In this document: positions 1-11,900 of the stretch, one piece after another | Layout of the letters: the number at the start of each line of letters is the position of its first letter | Position numbering within the stretch: the first letter of the stretch is position 1 | Source of the DNA: Struthio camelus | Taxonomy: Eukaryota > Chordata > Aves > Struthioniformes > Struthionidae | Direction of reading: 5' to 3' | NCBI RefSeq assembly: GCF_040807025.1 | Contig: NC_090943.1 | Coordinates: 137,031,950 to 137,095,949 of the forward strand | DNA length: 64,000 bases | Made by a program: the position numbers and the translations under genes | The notes under the pieces: model-generated | Database searches by the model: none | What the model saw: the letters and a program-made list of their open reading frames with translations, nothing else | What the model was told of the DNA's origin: nothing

Positions 1-3000
1 ACCACATGGCTGAAGCAGAGGCTATTCCTCTGAATACTTCATCTGAGCTTCTCTGAGTGTTAATACCAAGTACTGCATTCATGCCCTGACAGCTGCAGCA
101 AGAGAAAGGCTCAGGTCAGTGCCTTGCCATTTAGTACAGCAGCAATGCAAGCTGACACATAGGGAGCAATTTATTCACGCAGCCTGATGTGGTCTGAAAA
201 ATCCAGTATGGAAAAGTCTTCTCCACACCCTCTGTTTAAAACTCAGACATGCGAGACCCAGAGAGAGCAGAGTGCAGGTCGCGACTCCAGCACGTGCAGC
301 GGCTAGCAGTGTCCAGCTCCAGCACTCACCCTCTGCCTGGCTTCACACAGGCTGCATCTCCTCCCTGGCTCTGCCCTCTCCTTCGGCATGCACTGAGCTA
401 TACATTTACATCTTGTTCTCTAGGCACAGATTCTTTGCATATTTGCCCCGTGACTTTAGGCAGATGTAACATAAATAATAGAAAGACCAAAAGCTTGCTT
501 ACTTTCTTCCAGCTATACTAGCTAGCTTAATAAGAGGTACAGCATCTCCCTAGAAATCTGGCTTACTGTATGAACTCAAATGCCATCTCTTCAGTACTGC
601 TCTTGAATCGAGGTAATAGTTAACGCAGAGAAAGTTACTGCCTCTGATAATTCAGGTTTCAGTGAAACGTCAGATAAATTCCTCAAGGCAAACTGTAATG
701 AACACAAGACTTTCATGTTCTTCCAAGAATGTTTGTGTTTCTGTAAGGCCGCACGGGTTTTTCTTTCTCTTCCTTTAGGAAATATGATAGCTGTGATTTC
801 AAAACATGTTGCACGTATGTGCACAAGGAAAACCACTCAAACAGATAAAAGTGCTACCAAACACTTCCCTTCTTATTTTAGTTCTGCTCCAGGCAGAAAT
901 AGGAACAGGCAGAGTATATTATCTCCATGTGCAGTAGGAAGCATCCTGTGGCATAGACCACTGGCTAAAAGGAATTATCTATGCAAGAGAAGTCAATTAA
1001 AGGAAAGATTTTATGAGATCTGTATTCAAAACAACGTTGTTAAAAGAAGTTACATTTCAAAATGAGGTTGAACTCTTACTTGTATGCCCTACAAGGGGGA
1101 TGACCTGACTGATTGGCAGCAAAGTGCAGCGACTTCTCAGCCACAATTAAGGGGGCTCGTGTGTCAGACCAGATCAGACCATTAGCCCGTATCACTTCGC
1201 AAACTGCGGCATGCACTGGTAAGCACTTACTTCAGATCCTGACTGCAAATGCCCATAACATGTCTTACCTCGGTGCAATTCTGGAGGGCTGTGTGGCTGG
1301 CAAGTAACACAAAGCCAGACTGCGCAGCAATGCCTGTGTGCTGAACCGTAGCCACGATGACCTTTTAAATGTGTGCCACTGTGGCAGATGACACCATGCA
1401 AGTGGCTTGATAACTGCAACAGGCAAATCAGAGACTGTCCTTTTGGTTCCCTGCTCCCCAACCCACATTTTAAAGTCTTAGCAGGATGAGGAAAAGCCAG
1501 CAGTAGTTTATCAGAGGCCCTAACTGAGCACTGAAAAAGAAGCTAAAGGGCAACATTCTTTGGATCTCAAAGTTTCCAAGAGCATTTCTAGCTCCACTGT
1601 GTATTTTATTAAAATGCCTGATTCTAGCAGTTCATATGGAGGAAATCAAAGACAGAAGTTTTACTCCGTAATTCTTTATTTCTTCATAACAGAAAGACTG
1701 TTAGAAAGCCTCATATAGATCCTCTACAGGAAAGGTAAATCTGATTTTATATGCTAGATAATATGCCACTTTAATGACATCATGTCCCACTAGCATGTGA
1801 AAGTGTTTTCTCTGAAATCTGGGGGGAAGGCATCCAACACAGTCTCATGTCTTTACTTGCACTGAGTGACAAGTTGGGATAAGGTGACATGTCCAAACAT
1901 AAGAAACTGCTATCAATAAATAAATAAATAGAGTTGCGTAGCTATAACTTTAAACATCAGACACATCAAATATAAAAGCAAAAGCCCATTAATTACCAAC
2001 TACAGGACACACGTAGGAGTTTGTGTCACCTTAAAGAACAATATAACCGTAAGGCGTGTTTATTCTTAATTACCAGTAATGTCCTGCCTACTGTCAGCTG
2101 GGGCAGAGCGGGGAGGACCGTGACCCCTGTGTATGAGTACCAGTGCTTCTCACAGAAGATAAGACAACATCTTTCCTCCTTTATACTGTAAAACAGAATT
2201 TAAACTACAGCTTCATTTTTCCTTTACATACATAAAACACTGTATTGTGTATACTGCTCACACAGGTATGATATTTGAGGACGTTCATTAAGGGTTATCA
2301 TGTTATATGCTTTATGCTATAACAAAGTTTAAATGCATGGCAATTCTTTGCACCTATGATTTTGTAATAAACCTGTAGGCAAAAGATGACACAGGATGCA
2401 TATTAAATGATCATGAACACAGCAAAACACTCAGACCAATCAAACAAGTTTTTGCGTGGATTAACTTCCCTGCTTTCATCAGGATGCTGTTAGGACATTC
2501 CTGAGCAGTTCAGACCTCTGACGAAGTACCACACAGCTTTAACGTAACCAGAAAGCTCCTCTCCCATCGCTGCACTGTCGCAGCCAGCTGGAATCAAAGT
2601 TGGCGTAAGAGGGTAACAGCATTTGAAATGTAGACTCAGACATAACAGATGGTAAAATACAGCCCAAAGCAAAACCAAATCCCCAAAGGAAAGCACAAAA
2701 ACAAATATCAGAGACAAACAGACATTTAAAGTAAACAAGTGGGGAAAAAAAAGCAGAAAAAGCCTTAAAGGGGGAATCTTGAAAGAGTGATAAAATCCTC
2801 AGACAAGCTAAAAAAGATCAGTAGGAACAAACAAATGCAATAAGGAATGGGTGAACTGCATTATGCTGCTCTCTCAGAGTGAAGGAGCCTCCAGATGTTC
2901 CCTGTTACTCTGATATGTAACTAAGAGTTATGAAATAGCTAGTTTGCTTTAGAGTTTGAAAAGGAGAAAATTAAAGCTGTCTGTGTTTGAATCGGCCATG

Positions 3001-4103
3001 ATGAAGCTAGAACAGTACATAGATTTAAGGGGAACATCACAATTTCTTATTTGATAGGGTTGTCTTCAGAGCAGATTTCAAAGTTGGCCTGCTCTTCAGG
3101 GCAACAGTCTCTTCTCATACAGGGAGATGCAAGTTGTCTCCCAAAGAGAAAGGGTGTTGCGGATGCAGGAGTCAAAGCTGATGTGTCCAAAAGGCCCCTC
3201 GGATTACACTGAGTATTGAGGTGCTTTGGATATTCCGTGTGAAAAACAAGGGCCACGTCTTCTGGAGCCACTGACTGCCCCCAGCTCCTATTTGAGACAA
3301 GAAGCGCTGCAGGCCCTGAGTGCTCTTCAGAATAAAGCCAATATGATCTCCAGCTAAATCACTCATTTCCGGCAGAGAGACGTCTTTACTCTCCCTGGGC
3401 CCAAAGGCTTTTTCTCACTGCTTCCCCATTAAAGCGAGTTTCCCCGCAGAGCTCTCTGCAAGCCAGAAGCCGAGATGATGTACCTAAGTCAGAGGTAGCC
3501 AGAGACAACTAGAAGGAGAAGACAGATGCTCCTGGCACCAGTGCTCAGATGACTATCCCCCTTTTATTGAACTTTTGGTTCCCAGCAATTTCCCAGGCTG
3601 AGAGCACTGTTTTCGTGTCTCTGCAGCGTTTGCAGGGGGCAGCTGGGCTGTGGCTGGCTGTGGTGACTCGTCTCACACTAGCCTGAGGAGGAGAAACCAT
3701 GTTGGCCTCCACTCCCCCAGAAAAACGGAGATACGTGGCAATAAGGAGCAAGGAGGAGGCATATGGCAAAATAGAGAAGTCACATGATAAAGGCACTGTG
3801 AGAAAATTTGCACAGGATATGAACCAGAGCAGAAACGGGAGGGTAGAAAATGACAGGGTGGGTGGCATCTGCAGGGGAGCCCGAGGAGGAGAAGGAGAAA
3901 TGCACAGAAGGAAAAAAAGATTGTTGAGGGTGAGTGTAAACCATATGGGGGGCAAGTGTTATTTCAAAATCAACTGGGGTTCAGGGAGAAGTCCTGCATG
4001 CTCAGAGAGGCTGGAGGAGACAGCTGATAGTTGAGTATTTAGCATGGAAAAGCAGAGCAGTAAGCTTGAATAATCATGCATATAGGGACAATCACTTCTC
4101 CTG
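1..4103. other. Gene-free stretch downstream of XKR4
   Basis: No recognisable gene or repeat family apart from the (AATA)4 tract. The purine-rich part at about 3690-3960 gives open frames on both strands (3699-4034 plus, 3545-3955 minus) with no domain signature. I take these as composition effects. Confidence 0.6.
1915..1930. repeat. (AATA)4 microsatellite
   Basis: Four perfect AATA units in AT-rich unique DNA. Confidence 0.9.
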
Positions 4104-4230
4104 AACGCAGGAGATAGTCACCACTGTCCGCTTCATGATTTCCAGACCTAGAGAGATTAATAAAGTGCAGCATCATATAGACTTATGGAGAATTAATTTA
4201 TGGAGGAGAACAGGAAAAAGACTCCTGACT
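4104..4230. repeat. Direct duplicate segment, copy 1
   Basis: This segment aligns with 4912-5032. Shared blocks include GCTTCATGAT, CATCATATAGACTT, AATTTATGGAG and AAGACTCCTGACT, in the same order and orientation with small indels. Similarity fades on both sides. It may be a local duplication or two copies of an unrecognised interspersed repeat. Confidence 0.85.
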
Positions 4231-4911
4231 AAGTAGAATTGTGCTATAGTATAGCCCCTTTTTCCCTCAGGAAGGGCAAACAAAGAGTCTCCATAACCTA
4301 CAAGGACAGATTCCAGGACTTTGCACTCCTTTGCACAAGTGAAAAACAGCCAGATACTTCTCCCTGTCCAAGCATATAGGCCCAATTTACAGGAACTACT
4401 GCCAGTGAGTATTACTGAGCTCCACTAGTCAACAATATCAAAAAGGAAGTTGGTTCAGTATCTAAATAATCATTGGAGTTTTATGAAATGATCAGACTCC
4501 AAATCTGAACTAGTATAAGCTTTACAGATACAGGAAGTTTAAAATTAATTTAAGATGAACTTGCTTAAAACCATGAGCTAGTCTGGAGATAGACCGGAGG
4601 AGCCTACAGTATCAGTAATAACGCATTCACTCAATTACACTATTTAGGATGGAAATGTACTTAAGCCTATCCTCCCACATTTTGGGTCATTTCAGTGATC
4701 TTGCCTCCTATAAACTGGCCTATTTGGTTAATAATGATGGAATCTTCTTAAAAGCAGAAAGGTATGTAAGTCCTACGAGCACTTTTATCAGTTACACAGC
4801 ACTGGGAAACACTTTACCTACTTAGAGGATGTGATTGCGGGAGAACAGTTTATGTTCACTACACTTAAAAAGAACCTAATTAAAAATAAATGACTTGGTT
4901 ACTGGAAAACC

Positions 4912-5032
4912 CACCGAGGAGGAGCACCCCTTTGTCTGCTTCATGATGATCTCCAAATCTAGAGATACTAATGAAGTGCTGCATCATATAGACTTTAATT
5001 TATGGAGAAGAATAGGAAGAAGACTCCTGACT
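4912..5032. repeat. Direct duplicate segment, copy 2
   Basis: Partner of 4104-4230, about 0.8 kb away in the same orientation. It lacks a short ATGGAGAATTAA-type piece present in copy 1 and carries a few extra bases near the start. No coding potential and no recognised TE family. Confidence 0.85.
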
Positions 5033-7142
5033 TTGGGTTTGTACGTAGCCTCTTGTATGTAGAATGAAAAATCTTTCCATCTAAGAGAAAAAAACTAAAC
5101 TGCTTAACAATGCACATGAAGTGGCAGCTTTAGGCAGGGGCAGTAGGAAACGTATTGTGACAGGGACGATAAGCATGGCCCGGTGCACTAGACAACATGA
5201 CAGCAAGCTCGATGCAGCAGCACACAGCTGAAGACACACCTCCGGTCAGGCTGGCTTTAAATGCTCTGGAGCTATGCTTTTGTCAGTAAATTGCACTCTC
5301 CTCCCCTTTCCCAGTAAAAAGAAACACAGATAAGCATATTAGTATACTATTAAGATAAACTAGTAACTGTCGATAATGTACTTTAGAGTTCACTCAACCT
5401 AAAAACATGCCAGAGATTTCTAACCTATCTTCACATTAAATTCAGCTGGGCTTCTGTGCTTGACTGTGGGTCTAGAGTGCTCCCAGAGCAGAAATACTGT
5501 ACAGCATACATACTTACTTTTCTCCTTTCCAGCTTCATTTATAGAGCACAGAAGCCACTGAACAAATACATTTTATACCTGCGCAACATTTAGGAGAACT
5601 TAGGGACAAAGAAGAACTTTTCGTCTGTAACAGGCCTTTCTAAGATTCCTGTTGCTGTAGTATGAAAGCATTGTGCTTTATTTCTTATCTTTGAACTTAA
5701 GAAAATTATTTAGTTGTTGTTGGGTGGGTTGTTTTCCCCTATGTCCCTTTCTTGATGGTCTAAGAGAGACTAACAAAGAGCATCTAAGAAGGAAGAACAG
5801 GACCCTGGCTAAGGGATAGAAAGGCTATGAGATTTGGATCTATCCTTTGTTGCATAAATTCCCAGTGCTGCTTGGGGTGTAATTGCACATTATAAGGTGA
5901 CAATGAAATCCAGGAGGGTTATTAAGGCCATTGGAGATGCTGCCAAAAACATCAACAACTTGTGCAATACTCTAGTGATTAAAGTACTTGCCCAGGAGGC
6001 AGGACCAGAAGAAGCTAAACCTTCCTTTAGTCAAAGGGTTTTGAACAGACTAAATTCGAGGAAGCTGCCTCTGCCTAGGAGGTTGTCCTAGTTATCACAC
6101 TCAAGACAAGGCTGGGGTGAGGCCAATCTTCCCTCACCAGCTCCTTGGCCTGGCTCACTGCACTGCAAATAGTGATGCTTTCAGGAGTCTGAAAGGAGAA
6201 TAAAAGCAACAGAGCACCTTCTTCTGTCCCTCAGTGAGCAGAGGACTTCACAGGTGATAGAAAAGTCCTGGGTTTCTGCAGCTTCGTATTGATTTTGCAT
6301 TAGTGGTACCTAAAATGCTGAACCAGTCCTGAGGGCAAGCGAGAACTCCTTTCCAAAGGAGCATCCTCATCACCATGGCGTAGGGTCAGGCTCCCTCTTG
6401 GCTTTTCCCCTCTTTGGTGCCGTGGACTTCCTTCCAGGGCAGGTGACCCCATGATGGATATCTGGGGAGTGGGGTGAGCCTACCTCCCGCGGAGAAGGGA
6501 GATTCAGCTCTGACAGACCAAGGAGTGAGGAGGACCTGCCTTTCCACTTCCTGGGCAAAAGGCAGTTTTTTTGGAGACCTGCTTTGGAAATAGTGCTCAG
6601 GGCACCAACCGCAGCAGCTGGAGCACCCTGCTCACTTTGGCGGAGGTGCCTATTGGGTTTTCTAGCAGTTTCCTGGGGGATTCGTGCTAGGCATGTAGGG
6701 TTGTCCAGGTGCCATGTGAAGACACTGAATCTCCCCTAGGTCTCTGAGGTAGCCTGGGAGCCACTCGCACTGCTTCTGTGCTCAGGGACCTCTGTCTTAT
6801 GTAGAGGCTTCTATTGACTGTGTGGAGGACTCTGCAGGATCCTGGCAGGGAAATGCCTGCTGTTTAGGTACTTGATGCCAGAAACAAGCACTGGAATAAT
6901 TATGTGGCCTGAGCATTGCACGTTATGTGATTTCACCCATTAAAATTTCTCGAAGGTTTTAGTATATATGTATAAAAGCTGAAATATATTATTAAAACCT
7001 AATCCTTGTTGGAGAAAACTGAGTTCTGCTGCATTACTTGCTGCAATTTCAGATCACCTCCATAAAACTTGTAAACTGCAAATTATTATGAATTTACACA
7101 GATACAACAGAGCAGAATTTTGCCCTATGATAATATTGCCTA
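5033..7142. other. Gene-free stretch
   Basis: AT-rich to 5880, then somewhat GC-richer to about 6900. CTAGTGATTAAAGTACTTGCCC near 5972-5993 faintly resembles the head of a tRNA-derived SINE, but the match is too short to call. No coding exon recognised. Confidence 0.5.
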
Positions 7143-7235
7143 GCATCCTAGAGCAATTCATGTTGGAAAGGACCCCTAGAGGTCATCTGGTCCAATCCCT
7201 TGCTCAAAACAGGTCAACTTTGGTCTTGTTGTTCA
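7143..7235 (-). mobile_element. CR1 3'-end fragment, diverged
   Basis: GTTGGAAAGGACCCCTAGAG followed by GTCATCTGGTCCAATCC and TTGCTCAA is the reverse complement of the CR1 3' UTR (compare the end of copy A, which has GGTTGGACTAGAGGTCCC). Divergence and the missing terminal octamer show it is older than copies A and B. Only the last ~90 bases of the element are recognisable. Confidence 0.8.
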
Positions 7236-8500
7236 GTAATAATTTCAGAGGGTCAACAGATGGCACCCTTTTGATGATCCACCAGGGCAGAAGAGTTTTA
7301 AAAAAGACTCTAGAGATATGGTAAAATGACCACAGTGTACTTTATTTAATGAATTTGGTACCTTGTGTTGCAATAAAATAAAAAAAATCTACAAAATCCA
7401 AATATATAAAATTTTCAAGTTTTCCTTTTAAGTTTTACAAGAAAAAATCAAGTTGTAACCAAGGAAATTTGTTAGTATGAAGCACTACTTTCAACTTCAT
7501 TTCATCACAAATTGCAACTTACTTAACAGACCAAAAGAACTATGGTACTGCAGTACATCAAATACTTCAAACACTGTGTTCTTTACTATAGCACATGTAA
7601 CCACTGCCATGGGAGACAGTAGTCTCTAGCCAATAAAGACACTCTTCACAATCTGAACTCTAAAGGAATGTTTGTATACATGGAATCAGAATATATATAT
7701 TTACAGGAAGATTTTTTTAATAACTATTTTGATTCTTCATTTCAAATAAAATACCAAATACATTTTTACAATGTTTACAAGTCAAAGCACAAGTTCTGCA
7801 ATGATTATCATTCACCTCAAGTCACTGTGCTTGTACTGGGGGGATATCTACACTGTTCCATAAACACAAATGTGATCTTCCATAACTTCATTTCTGCAAG
7901 GATGACTAAGGAGTATAAGCACAGTAACAATTATTTTAGCACAATCAGTGTATAATGCAACAGTTTACAACAGAGAACTGAGAAACTATTGGTCCATTCT
8001 GTTCAATTTGCTATTTATCTGCCAACTGTTACTTTATTTTTTGTCACATAAATTGTGTACAAGATAAGAGTTAAATAACACAACTTGAATAGGAAAGAGC
8101 ACACGTTTTTTAAGGCAAATTAATAAGCAGCTTATGGTGTTTTTTTTTTTTTTTTCTGGATAGTTAAACTATACCCCAACAGAACCTAAAAATAAAATGT
8201 ATGTTCTGCAACTGTTAATAATTACGTCTCATTAAATTGATCTCCTCTATATATTGATCAGCATGGCTTTGAACCTGGTTATTCAAAATGGAAAGAACCT
8301 CCCCCACAAATATAGAAAGTGCATGACTTTGTATGTGCCAAAACAAAAGAAAAGGCAGTTGAGGTAGTTAGATGTAAAATGTGTTTACGAAAAATAACCA
8401 AGAAACTAAAACCAGGACATACACAGTAAAAATTTACTCATCTGGAATTGATTTTGTATCACGTAACAATTTGATGCCAAGCATGAATCTTTGTAATTTC

Positions 8501-8503
<3 letters not shown>
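7236..8503. other. AT-rich gene-free stretch
   Basis: Apart from the poly(T) tract I see nothing in it. The frame at 7668-7955 (95 codons) is rich in Phe, Tyr and Asn from AT bias and matches nothing known to me. Confidence 0.55.
8140..8155. repeat. Poly(T) tract, 16 T
   Basis: Uninterrupted T run in an AT-rich stretch. No adjacent SINE or LINE body was recognised that it could be the tail of. Confidence 0.9.

Positions 8504-8540
<37 letters not shown>
8504..8540. repeat. (AAAAC)6 microsatellite
   Basis: Six perfect AAAAC units (8504-8533) followed by an A run. Such A-rich pentamers often grow from retrotransposon tails, but no element body is recognisable next to it. Confidence 0.95.
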
Positions 8541-8547
<7 letters not shown>

Positions 8548-8870
8548 AATAATGACAATGAATGGACACAGAATATACTATTAGAATTTGAATTTCAAGT
8601 ATTTGAGTCTATTTGCATGTGCACTTTTTACAGACTTTTTATAGTGTCAGGAAGTCATTTACCTTTTATCACATGAGATCTGGTCTACTTCTGGGATTCC
8701 AGCTCCTGAAAGGCAGAAATGCAACACGAGCGCTTGAAGTTGTGCCACTGTGTGTGCCCAGAGACACCACCATCTTGGCTCGGGTGAACTTCTAGGCACC
8801 CACCTTCAATGGAGGCCACCTGGGAGTCACAAAACCAGGTGTCCTATGCCTATGTCTCTCCAAGGGACTA

Positions 8871-8951
8871 TTGGATACATGTCCTCTGAGCAGGTCTGGG
8901 ATGTAGCCATGTGTTTGGATACATGTGGGATGTACCCACATATTTGGGATC
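8871..8951. repeat. Imperfect tandem repeat, ~29 bp unit
   Basis: TTGGATACATGT occurs at about 8872 and again near 8915. Units starting GGGATGTAGCC (8898) and GGGATGTACCC (8927) are adjacent and similar over most of their length. The second unit has drifted towards its end. Confidence 0.7.
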
Positions 8952-8975
8952 CCTCACCAAATATTCCTCCAGATT

Positions 8976-8984
8976 CTATATAAG
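8976..8984 (+). promoter_or_regulatory. TATA-box-like motif after the tandem repeat
   Basis: CTATATAAG lies 25 bp beyond the tandem repeat and is followed by GC-richer sequence (about 8990-9080). The arrangement resembles a core promoter or the U3/R part of a solo LTR. I cannot find LTR ends or an adjacent retroviral gene, so the call rests on the motif alone. Confidence 0.25.
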
Positions 8985-8985
8985 C

Positions 8986-11900
8986 AACCCAGAGTGACAC
9001 TGCTGCCCACAGATGGAGCCGCCTTGCTGGGCAGGGTGGGCTGTGCCTGCTCAGGAGCCGTGGCTGGCGAGGGCAGGCGTAGGTTTTAGCCCTTGATCAT
9101 GGGAGTGTTTTTGTGATCTATCTAATCATGGTTTAAAATTAAATTTTAAAAACTCCTTCAATAGGAACCAAAACCAAAGAGAGGATCAGCCTCCACCTTG
9201 GATTACAGTTATAACTCCTCTTGGGCTTTCCCATCTGCACCTAGCACTTCTTCCATTTCAGGCTGGGCACAGTGGGCTTTTTTCAACTGGCGAGGCGGAC
9301 TGGGTCCCCCATCCTGCAGACAGGAAACTGTCCAACAAAGTATTGGCTTGAATACACTCAGGATGAGCAGGGACTTGAGCTCACACCTTTGGCCCAAAGC
9401 TCTGGCCAGCAGAATCCTGGCACAGTGCCAGCCCCTGCTTTCCCTTCTGAGTCCTGCTTAAAAAGAAGAGCAAGGCAATTTTCTGTACCTAAATGCACTA
9501 CATACATGTGTGAGTGCAAAAGGAGACGTCAGGATATGAATTTCATGGAGAAGCCTTCTTCTAGGAGACAGACAAAACTGGAGAAGTGTTCCTCTCTTCA
9601 ATAGTAACTACCTGTGAAACACATGCCATTACTGAGCGTGCTGGCCCTTCCGAATCCTGTTCTCAGATCCTACTGCTGATCCTTTGACAATATGTGCATG
9701 TAACGGAGTACTGTGAATTCTGCACCTAACATCAGGCACCTGACTTTAAGAAATCACAGCAGGGAGCATCACAAACGTAAATATATATATTTTTAACTGG
9801 CCTGTGGAAACATAGCCTTTATACTTCTGAAATGGGTGCATGGTTTACATACAACTTACGAAAGAGAAAAATGTGTCTGTGTTATTTTGGGGAAGCGGTT
9901 TTCTATCAAGCAAGGAAAACCCGGAACTCATTTGTATATGCTTAATTTTGCCTTTCTAAATGCCCTGTATTTTGATCATGATTTTTCAAAAGTAACGTGG
10001 TTTTGAACAACTTCATTTCTCACAACTCAGCATGAGGAGTCACTAATGTTCGCAGCGTGGGCCTACTCACTAGAGTGGCAGAGCAGAGCCACCGGTAATT
10101 GTCAATTATGCTTGCACATTTTCCCCTTTAATTTTTCCTGCTCTTGCCACAGAATAGAGTGGAAAACTAGAAAACTGGGCTGTGAGATTTCTCAGAGCAC
10201 CGTGGTATTACAGCTTTCCTCCCAAATTTTGTCAGGGGATCCTGCTCAGCTGCTCACGTTTTTTGGGGTGGTGCTGTGAGAATCTGAGTAATCATCCAGT
10301 TTCTCACAGAAGTCAAGGCTTGGATGTAAATCCAAGCAGAAAGTGATATTCTAATTTTGGAGGGGAAAAAACTATTTGTCAGGTCTTACTTGATAAAACA
10401 CAAAGATGCTAAAAGACACACCTTTTAAACTAATGCAAAAAAATTTGTTCTTCACATAAAACAACAGTAGAGGCGATCCTTTGTTTTCCCCTGTCAATTT
10501 ACAAAATTGGGAGTTGCATCTTTGAGGACTGCATTGCACCAGTTAATATAATTGGTTTTGTTCTTAGCGCTAGCATTTGTAGGTTTGGCATCCAGCTGGA
10601 TGTTTTACCGTTCTGGCATTGTGGGTATTTAACATATGTAGGCATCCTCTTACCTCAGTGCTTCATAACTTTTATTCTCTGCCTTTCCTTTCCTAGAAGC
10701 ATGCTACAAGTAATAGCTTGAGAAACTCCCCAAGTCTCAGTACTCAAAAGGCAACATCTGCCGCAAGAAAAAACAGACCCTTTCCCCATCATCAGCTCAG
10801 CTGTGTCAGGGGTAGCCACTGGAGAAACTGTAATGAAAGAAGAGCCGTACCTGCCTGATCCTACCCTCATGTTGGTGCCTCTCTTCCTGCCCCGTGTGAC
10901 ACAGTGCTAAAGACTGGGCGGTGGCTTGTCAGGATTGAAATCTTTCATGGGTTTCAGTGGCTACACGATGACAAGCAAGCATTGTGGAGGGCTACAGACT
11001 GAAGGTTAGCTGATGAGGAGAGCAGGGGCATCCTTGCCAGAGCTTGAGATAAAATTCACCTCCCCAACTTGTCCACTTTCTCTCCTGCTGCCCTTACAGC
11101 CCAGGGACTTACACTTTACGCAGGAGAGGTAGTTTTCCCTTGAAATAGAGATGTACACTTTGCACGGCATTTTCTCCACAGAAAATATTACTTTTAATAA
11201 GCTGTCTGAAATTTTAAACAGTTATTTTACTTCATCCTGGAACGCAGCCAGACATCTTGGACTTATCCAGTGACTAACCGAACTGGAAGACCTAGAAATG
11301 CTTTAGTATTACTTCCACTCTGATATTCCTTCCCCAGACATTTCTGTTACCTCAGCCTAATCAGCACTGGTGCACAACGACTGACTGTTTCACTTGACAG
11401 TAAGATTCAAGTGAGCTGTAAAATAGTCACTAAAGAGATTCCTTAAAAATAAATTCATTTGGAGTGGCACTGTGAAATTTAAAAGCAAAATGCCCAGCTA
11501 CTTACTCCTGCAGCTTATTAGAGTTCATTAAATACAACAGAAGGTCATTCATTTACTACAGTGGACATTGAGGTAAGCCCTTTATGATTATAAGCTGTTG
11601 ATAATCAAGGCAAATCCCAGGATAACAAATGTTACTGTCCACAGTGCTGGTGTACGTACAATTTACTGAAGTCTTCACTGGACAGAATTTCTCTATCAGT
11701 CCATTGAGAGTTTCTTCTGGTTTGTTTTTTTGCTTAGCTGTAGACAATTTGAAAAGGTCAAATATGCACAACTGTTATCAAGTCTGACTCTTACAAGATC
11801 ACATGAATTTGGTTTGGAAGGCTCACACAATTTAATAATAGTCTAGAAACACTTTTACACACATTCTCTCAAAGAAAACTAAACTCAGCAGTCAATCTGA

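Noticed and set aside
715..1065. 116-codon frame
   Set aside because: No recognisable motif, and the minus strand overlaps it with another open frame; likely chance.
3545..4034. Overlapping open frames on both strands (136 and 111 codons)
   Set aside because: Purine-rich strand composition explains both frames; no domain, splice context or family resemblance.
5965..6010. SINE head-like CTAGTGATTAAAGTACTTG
   Set aside because: No SINE body follows; chance likeness to a tRNA-derived head is possible.
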